Shown: piece after piece, positions 6,392 to 10,973 of the stretch
Numbering within the stretch: position 1 is the first letter of the stretch
Layout of the letters: each line of letters opens with the position of its first letter
Assembly: GCA_964606085.1 (NCBI GenBank)
Contig: CAZSFD010000125.1
Location: 1-10,973, forward strand
DNA length: 10,973 nucleotides
Reading direction: 5' to 3'
Origin: CAIQJJ01 sp964606085
GTDB lineage: Bacteria > Chloroflexota > Anaerolineae > Anaerolineales > UBA4823
Program-made: the position numbers and the translations under genes
The notes under the pieces: model-generated
What the model was told of the DNA's origin: nothing
The model's input: the letters and a program-made list of their open reading frames with translations, nothing else
Databases searched by the model: none

Positions 6392-7423
6392 CTATGAGGC
6401 ATCCGCCCTCCCCCACAGCGGATGAGAAGTGTACCGACGACGCTTTTGCATCAATACCGGCAGCGGCGTTTGCAACACACGTCGGCAGGCAACGGCAATG
6501 TTCTGCGCCGATGTGCCGCCATTTTGGATCGGCATCAGGCGGCGCAATTCATTTTGATCCAAATAGGTAAAGGTTTCCTTTTCGAGCGCCAGGGCAACAA
6601 AGGTGCAGGTAGATTGCTGGGTGATGACCGTGGCGGCATTGGCAATCATGTGGTTGACATTGCCATGCGTCAAGATCAACGCATCGGGCGCTACCTGGCG
6701 AATTTCACGCGTGGCGCGTTCGACCCGTTCGAGCGGATGCAGCTTGAAGATCAACTGCCGCCCGGCGGCAATGTCCACACAGCGGCGCAAAAAGGCCATG
6801 CGGTCATCGCCGCGGAAGGTTTCGCGGTAAGGGGTGGTGGCTACCAGAACGTGATCGTGGTAGGGGAAATCGTTGTCGAAATTGGTTTTGAGATTATCGA
6901 AATTGGGGATGCCCGTCACAGCAATCTTTTCGGGCCGGACGCCTTTGCTGATGAATTTCTCGCGATAACCCTCGGAAGCCACGCAAAAGAGATCATACGC
7001 GTTGGACAGGCCAAAGGTAGCCGTGTTGGCGATATAGCGCGGCAAGAAAGGCAAGCTGCGCCACAGGCGATATAAACGCGCTTCTGGCTCTGTGATCCCT
7101 TCCTGCACCAGCACAAGCCGCCGATTGCGGATATTCGATTGCACGATCAAATCACTGCATGTGATCACCAGATCATACGCCCGCGCTTTACCGCCCACAT
7201 CCAGGAGAAGGTGATGATCTTTCATGTATTGCATCGAATCCTGGTAATGCCGTCCGCCCAGCACAGAAAAATCGAGCATGCCCGTGCGCATGGCCAGGTA
7301 TTCAACGCCTTCGACATAAAATGGACTGAAATAACAATTATGGTTCGCCAGATTTTGAGCAATCTGGTGCATTTGGGTGGTCTGATTGAGTGAGCCGCCG
7401 ATGAGGAGAATGTCTTGTGCCAT
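6392..7423 (-). CDS. GT-B-fold protein, glycosyltransferase or UDP-GlcNAc 2-epimerase-like
   Basis: A 343-residue cytoplasmic protein with a two-Rossmann (GT-B) layout. The N-terminal half starts with a beta-strand/loop ILLIGGSLNQTTQMHQIAQNL (5-25). The hinge and C-terminal half contain VTGIPNFDNL (169-178), LIFKLHPLE (224-232), LILTHGNVNHMIANAATV (249-266), and a serine-rich nucleotide-binding stretch QQSTCTFVALALEKE near 269-283. These are the landmarks shared by UDP-GlcNAc 2-epimerases and CDP-glycerol-type glycosyltransferases; the donor cannot be assigned by eye. There is no signal peptide or membrane helix. ATG 7423 is chosen because a likely -10 box covers 7448-7443, which would disrupt a start at 7444; ATG 7429 is also possible. 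It is first gene of a two-gene unit with the RNase H-like protein and probably modifies a cell-surface glycan or lipid. Confidence 0.72.
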   Translation of the reverse strand: MAQDILLIGGSLNQTTQMHQIAQNLANHNCYFSPFYVEGVEYLAMRTGMLDFSVLGGRHYQDSMQYMKDHHLLLDVGGKARAYDLVITCSDLIVQSNIRNRRLVLVQEGITEPEARLYRLWRSLPFLPRYIANTATFGLSNAYDLFCVASEGYREKFISKGVRPEKIAVTGIPNFDNLKTNFDNDFPYHDHVLVATTPYRETFRGDDRMAFLRRCVDIAAGRQLIFKLHPLERVERATREIRQVAPDALILTHGNVNHMIANAATVITQQSTCTFVALALEKETFTYLDQNELRRLMPIQNGGTSAQNIAVACRRVLQTPLPVLMQKRRRYTSHPLWGRADAS

Positions 7424-7442
7424 ACCCATTAGCCTTTGCACC

Positions 7443-7448
7443 ATTGTA
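7443..7448 (-). promoter_or_regulatory. Candidate -10 box for the GT-B gene
   Basis: TACAAT on the minus strand (5 of 6 consensus bases) lies about 20 bases before ATG 7423. No good -35 is found at 16-18 bp; the TTAAC-like array occupies that position instead, as expected for an activator-dependent promoter. Confidence 0.4.
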
Positions 7449-7458
7449 CAGGTTGATT

Positions 7459-7508
7459 GTTAAGTGCTTTCCAACAAAGCGTTAAGGCCGGGTAAACATC
7501 CGTTAAAC
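7459..7508. promoter_or_regulatory. Phased TTAAC-like repeat array B (Pho-box-like)
   Basis: GTTAAG (7459), GTTAAG (7481), GTAAAC (7492) and GTTAAAC (7502) have TA steps at 7461, 7483, 7493 and 7504, that is 22, 10 and 11 bp apart. They lie 13, 35, 45 and 56 bp upstream of the TACAAT box of the minus-strand GT-B gene. The same distances recur in array D. Confidence 0.5.
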
Positions 7509-7580
7509 AAGCAATCCTCGCCGCGCACCGCTTCAACCGAGCAATCATAGCGAACTTGCCATATCCGATCACGCCTGACC

Positions 7581-7597
7581 CTTAACCGAATGTTAAC
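7581..7597. promoter_or_regulatory. Phased TTAAC-like repeat pair C (Pho-box-like)
   Basis: CTTAACCG-AAT-GTTAACTC is two TTAAC units exactly 11 bp apart with a 3-bp spacer, close to the tandem Pho box described in cyanobacteria. Their TA steps end 46 and 35 bp upstream of the TATAGT box at 7630 that precedes the acyltransferase gene. Confidence 0.5.
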
Positions 7598-7605
7598 TCT
7601 TCAGG

Positions 7606-7635
7606 CTGTCAATCACCAGAAAGAGATGATATAGT
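7606..7635 (+). promoter_or_regulatory. Candidate promoter for the acyltransferase/cyclase unit
   Basis: CTGTCA (7606-7611) and TATAGT (7630-7635) are separated by 18 bp. The -10 matches consensus at 5 of 6 positions; the -35 is weak. ATG 7665 follows 29 bases after the -10. Confidence 0.45.
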
Positions 7636-7664
7636 ACTAATTTGAAAAGTGGATACAGCTTGTT

Positions 7665-8561
7665 ATGGACATCACCCACCCAACAGATCACCTGCAGCAC
7701 GCTTTGATGGATGAAATCGTACATTACCTGGGCTGGCCCACAATCGGCTGGCCGCGCCGCCTGCTCGAAAGCATCTTCTGGCTGCCCCTTCAGCGCTTTT
7801 TGCCCCTGGTCGTGCAATTTGACCAGATTGCCGGCAAAGATGGCTTTTGCGAAGCATCCCGCCAGGTGTTGCCCAGGCTGATCACCCGTTTCGAGGCCAC
7901 GGGGCAAGAAAACATCCCCCGCGAAGGCCCGCTGCTGCTGCTAACCAACCACCCCGGCACGTTCGATGCCCTGGTCGCCGCCGCCAACATTCACCGCCGC
8001 GACTTCAAAACCATTGCCCGCGGCATGCCTTTCTTGCGCGCCCTGCCGAATGCGCCATCCTATCTTATTTTTTCCACCCGCGATGTTCATGTCAAAATGA
8101 CCGCCGCCCGCGCCGCCATCCAACACCTGCAGGAAGGCGGCGTTTTACTTTTATTCCCCAGTGGCGATATGGACCCCGACCCGGCCTGGATGCCCGAACA
8201 AGCGCAACTGGCGCTCTCGAAATGGTCGGCCAGTGTTGAGTTGCTGCTGCGCAAGGCCCCGCAAGCCCAGGTGCAGGTGGCCATGATGAGCGGCCTGCTC
8301 TCGCCGCGCTTTCTCAACCACCCGGTGGCACGCTGGCGCAAAGACCCGCACCGGCGGCAAATCGTGGCTGAGATCATGCAGGTACTCCAACAAATGTTAC
8401 TCGCCCGGCCGGCCGAGGCAATTCCAACAATCACCTTTGGCAAACCCTTTCACATCCCATCTGGAGGTGGTTTGGAATATGTTCGTGATGAAGCCCGCCG
8501 CCTGATCAAAAGCCAACCATGCCGCTCCAAAAAACATTCCCAAACACTATCACGTTTGTGA
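7665..8561 (+). CDS. PlsC-like acyltransferase (lysophospholipid acyltransferase superfamily)
   Basis: A 298-residue protein predicted to transfer an acyl chain to a lipid acceptor at the inner face of the membrane. The catalytic H-x4-D motif is clear: NHPGTFD with N95, H96 and D101. The block FSTRDVHVKM near 136-145 and LLLFPSGDMDPDP at 161-173 correspond to later PlsC motifs. The usual FPEG is FPSG here, losing the conserved glutamate implicated in binding the glycerol-phosphate acceptor, so the acceptor may differ. Hydrophobic residues near 36-52 could form a membrane-associating helix. The C-terminus is basic (SKKHSQTLSRL). The SD before ATG 7665 is weak. It is followed after 10 bp by the diguanylate cyclase gene and preceded by a promoter and a Pho-box-like pair. 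Confidence 0.8.
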   Translation: MDITHPTDHLQHALMDEIVHYLGWPTIGWPRRLLESIFWLPLQRFLPLVVQFDQIAGKDGFCEASRQVLPRLITRFEATGQENIPREGPLLLLTNHPGTFDALVAAANIHRRDFKTIARGMPFLRALPNAPSYLIFSTRDVHVKMTAARAAIQHLQEGGVLLLFPSGDMDPDPAWMPEQAQLALSKWSASVELLLRKAPQAQVQVAMMSGLLSPRFLNHPVARWRKDPHRRQIVAEIMQVLQQMLLARPAEAIPTITFGKPFHIPSGGGLEYVRDEARRLIKSQPCRSKKHSQTLSRL

Positions 8562-8571
8562 AGAAGGTCGC

Positions 8572-10143
8572 ATGTTCCCTGCGAAATACGGCATTAACCT
8601 GAAATTAGAGTCCACCCTGGCCGATTTGCCTTCGTATGAAGGCAGCATTAACGTCTTGGATTCGGGCATCGAGGCCTCGCGGGTATTCGAGCAGAACCCT
8701 GACCTGCCGGGCCTGTTGGTGATGGAACAAGATCGCCTGGTGGGGGTTATTTCGCGCCGCCGGTACATACAGCAGATGGGCCGACCGTATGGCGCAGAAG
8801 TGTTCTATTGGAAACGCCCCGTAAAAGTGATCGTTGAGACCATCGCCAGCGAACCACTCGTCTTACCCGCCCATTGCACCATCCGCAGCGCTGCCCAGCA
8901 AGCCCTGGCGCGCCCGGCAGATACCGTATACGAGCCGCTTGTCGTAGAATTTGCGGATGGCCGCCTGCAACTCCTGGAAGCCTATCTGTTGCTGCTGGCG
9001 CAAACGGAATTGCTCAATCTGAGCGTGAAGGTAGCCGAACATCAAAAGCAAATGACCGAAATGATGTATCAGGCCACCAACTCGCTGATCTCCACACTGG
9101 ATCAAGATACCTTGCTCCAGCGAATTCTTGCATCAGTGCTTGAAGCCATCCCCGTAGCTGCCAAAGGCTGGCTGTTTGCCTTCGACCAGGTCACAGGAGC
9201 ATTGGCCCGCAGCGCCATCCGGGGTGTTTCGGGGCAAGCAAACGAGATTTTCTCCGCACATCAAACGTATATTGGGCGCGCCATCGCCGAAAAACAGACC
9301 ATTACCCTGGTAGATGACGATTTGCAACGCAATGTCCTCTACACCGACCTGCCTCAGGCCGCCGCCAGCGCCATCTACCTGCCGCTCACCCACGATCATC
9401 AAACCCTGGGCGTACTGCACCTGGCAGCCTCCCCCTCCACCGCCTTCTCGGAGAATGACCTGAAACTGCTGACCGTCTATGGGCGCACCGCTACGGCCAC
9501 CTTGCGCAATGCCATGCTGCTGGCCGAAGTGCAAAAACTGGCGGTCACTGACCCACTGACCGGGCTGCTCAACCGACGCGGCTTTCAATCGCTGGCACTC
9601 TTTGAAATTGAACGCTCGCAACGCTATAACCGCCAACTGAGCGCCATGATGGTGGATATTGACCTGTTCAAAGCCGTCAACGACACGTATGGACACGATA
9701 TGGGGGATCGGGTGATTGCCACCATCGGGGAGATTTGCCGCCAATCCGTGCGCACCACCGATTTGCTCTGCCGTTTTGGCGGCGAAGAGTTTTTGATCTT
9801 ACTGCCTGAAACCAGCCTGGAGGATGCCCTGTGCGTGGCAAACCGCCTGCGCCTGGATGTGGCACAAACCCGCCTGTCAGTCCATGAGGCAGCCTTTGCG
9901 GTAACGGTCAGCATCGGCGTAGCCCAACTCGACAACCGCGAGCCCAATGCGGCCCAGGCTTTGGACCAGTTATTCAACTACCTCGATCACGCCCTGTATG
10001 CGTCGAAAAACCGTGGGCGAAATCGGATCTCGCTGTGGGAAATGCTGCCAGAGAATCCGAGCAGCCTGACCAACATGATGAACGACGCGAATGCTTTCGC
10101 TTCTTCTATCAAAACCTATTCCCCCGAACAAACCTTTTGTTGA
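8572..10143 (+). CDS. CBS-GAF-GGDEF diguanylate cyclase
   Basis: A 523-residue cytoplasmic signalling enzyme predicted to make cyclic di-GMP from two GTP. Residues about 20-145 form a CBS-like pair of the kind often joined to GGDEF domains: LLVMEQDRLVGVISRRRYIQ, GRPYGAEVFYWKRPV, then EPLVVEFADGRLQLL. A short coiled linker (146-175) leads to a GAF domain (about 176-315), then GGDEF (about 322-487) with DPLTGLLNRRGF, the metal-binding DID (362-364), NDTYGHDMGDRV and the signature GGEEF at 403-407. RTTD at 394-397, five residues before GGEEF, is an intact RxxD product-inhibition site. So it should be active and feedback-controlled. There is no membrane helix. AGAAGG lies 4 bases before ATG 8572. 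The ligands of the CBS and GAF domains are unknown. Confidence 0.92.
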   Translation: MFPAKYGINLKLESTLADLPSYEGSINVLDSGIEASRVFEQNPDLPGLLVMEQDRLVGVISRRRYIQQMGRPYGAEVFYWKRPVKVIVETIASEPLVLPAHCTIRSAAQQALARPADTVYEPLVVEFADGRLQLLEAYLLLLAQTELLNLSVKVAEHQKQMTEMMYQATNSLISTLDQDTLLQRILASVLEAIPVAAKGWLFAFDQVTGALARSAIRGVSGQANEIFSAHQTYIGRAIAEKQTITLVDDDLQRNVLYTDLPQAAASAIYLPLTHDHQTLGVLHLAASPSTAFSENDLKLLTVYGRTATATLRNAMLLAEVQKLAVTDPLTGLLNRRGFQSLALFEIERSQRYNRQLSAMMVDIDLFKAVNDTYGHDMGDRVIATIGEICRQSVRTTDLLCRFGGEEFLILLPETSLEDALCVANRLRLDVAQTRLSVHEAAFAVTVSIGVAQLDNREPNAAQALDQLFNYLDHALYASKNRGRNRISLWEMLPENPSSLTNMMNDANAFASSIKTYSPEQTFC

Positions 10144-10220
10144 CTCGAACATCGCCATAACGCAAATCTCTGACTTGCGCCAATAAACCTTTCGTTTGCC
10201 CCATCCCATGCTTTTTTCGC

Positions 10221-10396
10221 ATAGCGCATAACTTACTATACGCTATTGGACAAGTCGGCATGTCAATCCGAACGGAGTGAGGAATCCCTAAAACATTGGC
10301 TTGTCCGAACATTGAAGGGCAAAAAAAACTAGCTCGATAGGGATTCCTCGTCGCTTCGCTCCTCGGAATGACATGCCATAGTAAGTTATGCGCTAT
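10221..10396. mobile_element. MITE-like inverted-repeat element with nested repeats (no transposase)
   Basis: Outer arms of 19 bases (10221-10239 and 10378-10396) are exact reverse complements (ATAGCGCATAACTTACTAT). Inside them, GGCATGTCAATCCGA (10257-10271) pairs with 10363-10377 with one mismatch, and GAGGAATCCCTA (10279-10290) pairs exactly with 10338-10349. The right inner arm is the GTCATTCCGAG...CGAGGAATC type of intergenic repeat that I recall as common in environmental genomes. Near-identical T6 tracts flank it (TGC-T6-CGC at 10209-10220 and TGCC-T6-CTGC at 10397-10410), possibly a degraded target duplication. There is no coding capacity. With the 10144-10220 leader, which shows nothing definite, and the terminator below, it accounts for the 328-bp gap between genes. 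Confidence 0.6.
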
Positions 10397-10419
10397 TGCC
10401 TTTTTTCTGCTCAGAACAA

Positions 10420-10455
10420 AAGGCCCTCACAGGTGTTGCCGTCTGTGAGGGCCTT
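10420..10455. terminator. Rho-independent terminator, probably bidirectional
   Basis: A perfect 13-bp stem (10420-10432 with 10443-10455) has a 10-base loop. On the minus strand it is followed by a T-rich run (TTGTTCT) 17 bases after the stop of the 110-aa gene. On the plus strand it ends CCTTCTT and could also stop read-through from the diguanylate cyclase gene. Confidence 0.75.
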
Positions 10456-10471
10456 CTTCAAAAAAATTGGC

Positions 10472-10804
10472 TCAATACCTTCCCATCGCCTGCGTGCAAC
10501 AGGGGATGGGGTCATGGACATACACATCAATGCCTTCCTGACAGAGAAAATCATCCAGGTCAGGGGTAACGGGAATGGCCAGTTGGATATTGGCAACGTG
10601 CTGTCGGTTCTGCAAATTGAACAGGTAGGCGCAGTCAACGAAACGTTCGCCCACGTGAACCAATTGGGCAGGCCCTTCAATTTGCCAGCCGGAGTCTAAT
10701 GCGGTCAACAGCAGGAGCGTGTCTTGCGAAATTTGCGGCGAGCGTGCTGGTTCGCGCAAACGATTCCAGAGAATTTCACGGCCAAAAACGTCTGTGGTGG
10801 TCAT
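10472..10804 (-). CDS. Hypothetical protein, 110 aa
   Basis: A 110-residue protein that I do not recognise. It has no signal peptide or membrane helix. A polar N-terminus (MTTTDVFGREILWNRLREPAR) is followed by a helical stretch SQDTLLLLTALDSGWQIEGP. Alternating hydrophobic segments (VHVGERFVDCAYLFNLQNRQ, then HVANIQLAIPVTPDLDDFL) suggest a small beta-rich fold, and the acidic C-terminal part ends with a CC pair. ATG 10804 has AAAGGG about 8 bases upstream. A -10 box and array D precede it and a hairpin terminator follows 17 bases after the stop, so it looks like a real single-gene transcription unit. The antisense frame at 10388-10699 has no comparable signals. No function is proposed. Confidence 0.7.
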   Translation of the reverse strand: MTTTDVFGREILWNRLREPARSPQISQDTLLLLTALDSGWQIEGPAQLVHVGERFVDCAYLFNLQNRQHVANIQLAIPVTPDLDDFLCQEGIDVYVHDPIPCCTQAMGRY

Positions 10805-10829
10805 AGTTTAATCCCTTTCTGTATCTTCA

Positions 10830-10835
10830 AGCATA
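10830..10835 (-). promoter_or_regulatory. Candidate -10 box for the 110-aa gene
   Basis: TATGCT on the minus strand lies 25 bases before ATG 10804 with no convincing -35. It is supported mainly by its spacing from the repeat array upstream, which matches the GT-B promoter. Confidence 0.35.
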
Positions 10836-10845
10836 CAAGAAGGGT

Positions 10846-10893
10846 GTTACAAAAACAATAACAGACCTTTAAGGGTTTGTAAAAAGTTTGTAA
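10846..10893. promoter_or_regulatory. Phased TTAAC-like repeat array D (Pho-box-like)
   Basis: GTTAC, ATAAC, TTTAAG and two identical GTTTGTAA units (10875-10882, 10886-10893) place TA steps at 10848, 10859, 10870, 10880 and 10891, spaced 11, 11, 10 and 11 bp. These are 13, 24, 35, 45 and 56 bp upstream of the TATGCT box. On the minus strand the units read TTACAAAC, near the TTAACA-type PhoP repeats of Bacillus. Confidence 0.5.
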
Positions 10894-10901
10894 GGGGTTT
10901 T

Positions 10902-10970
10902 TTAGCCCGCCAGGGCGGCGGCCACAGCCATCTCCGCGTGAAGGCGGGTGGTATTGAACAAGCGCACAGC
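10902..10970 (-). CDS. Possible 3' end of a minus-strand coding region, uncertain
   Basis: Reading leftwards from 10970 the frame gives AVRLFNTTRLHAEMAVAAALAG and stops at TAA 10904-10902, which resembles a natural alanine-rich C-terminus. However, the triplet at 10973-10971 is an in-frame TAG, so the frame is closed exactly at the window edge. It could be a frameshifted or broken gene, a chance frame, or a short peptide starting at GTG 10967. The other two minus frames are open here but look less protein-like. Confidence 0.25.
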   Translation of the reverse strand, partial: AVRLFNTTRLHAEMAVAAALAG

Positions 10971-10973
10971 CTA

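Noticed and set aside
6422..7075. Plus-strand frame of 217 codons inside the GT-B gene
   Set aside because: It is antisense to a recognisable GT-B-fold protein and has no start signals or motif.
9133..9744. Minus-strand frame of 203 codons inside the diguanylate cyclase gene
   Set aside because: It is antisense to conserved GAF and GGDEF motifs. Its composition is a codon-complement artefact.
10161..10179. Weak hairpin CGCAA...TTGCG after the diguanylate cyclase gene
   Set aside because: The stem is short with a mismatch and no T-run follows, so it is not called a terminator.
10221..10396. Possible CRISPR array or insertion sequence
   Set aside because: There are no regularly spaced direct repeats and no transposase frame. 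The repeats are inverted, which fits a MITE/REP-like element.

Overview
This window looks like chromosomal DNA from an environmental bacterium, most likely of the phylum Chloroflexota (Anaerolineae-like). That placement is inferred from the gene types (a lipoprotein fusing a solute-binding domain to VWA, a CBS-GAF-GGDEF cyclase, an intergenic GTCATTCCGAG-type repeat), the moderately high GC of the coding regions and the mixed SD/weak-SD starts. It was not tested by database search. No rRNA, tRNA, CRISPR array or transposase gene is visible.

Layout. Bases 1-840 (+) hold a small two-helix membrane protein and an AT-rich toxin-antitoxin remnant: an intact VapB-type antitoxin followed by a VapC/PIN toxin that has lost its middle. 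A perfect 18-bp inverted repeat (845-892) separates this from an acetylpolyamine amidohydrolase/HDAC-family deacetylase (904-1932, +). A strong bidirectional terminator (1951-1983) lies between that gene and a convergent minus-strand operon. In transcription order the operon encodes a membrane-anchored solute-binding-like protein (5706 to 4498), a paralogous lipoprotein fused to a VWA domain (4481 to 2805), and a two-helix membrane protein with a long coiled coil (2799 to 2086). No permease or ATPase accompanies them, so they look like a surface sensing or scaffold module rather than a transporter.

Upstream on the minus strand is a two-gene unit: a GT-B-fold glycosyltransferase/epimerase-like protein (7423 to 6392) and an RNase HI-like protein (6372 to 5833). 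A 240-bp divergent region follows. On the plus strand come a PlsC-like acyltransferase (7665-8561) and, 10 bp later, a CBS-GAF-GGDEF diguanylate cyclase (8572-10143). Then come a MITE-like inverted-repeat element (10221-10396), a hairpin terminator, an unrecognised minus-strand gene (10804 to 10472), and what may be the end of another minus-strand reading frame at the window edge.

Main new observation. Four intergenic regions (5794-5837, 7459-7508, 7581-7597, 10846-10893) carry TTAAC/TTTAC-like repeats spaced 10-11 bp apart, the geometry of Pho boxes (PhoB/PhoP-type response-regulator sites). In three of the four the repeats occupy matching distances (13, 24, 35, 45/46, 56 bp) upstream of a plausible -10 box. 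This suggests that one response regulator, perhaps phosphate-responsive, controls the GT-B gene, the acyltransferase/cyclase pair, the unknown 110-aa protein and possibly the binding-protein/VWA operon.
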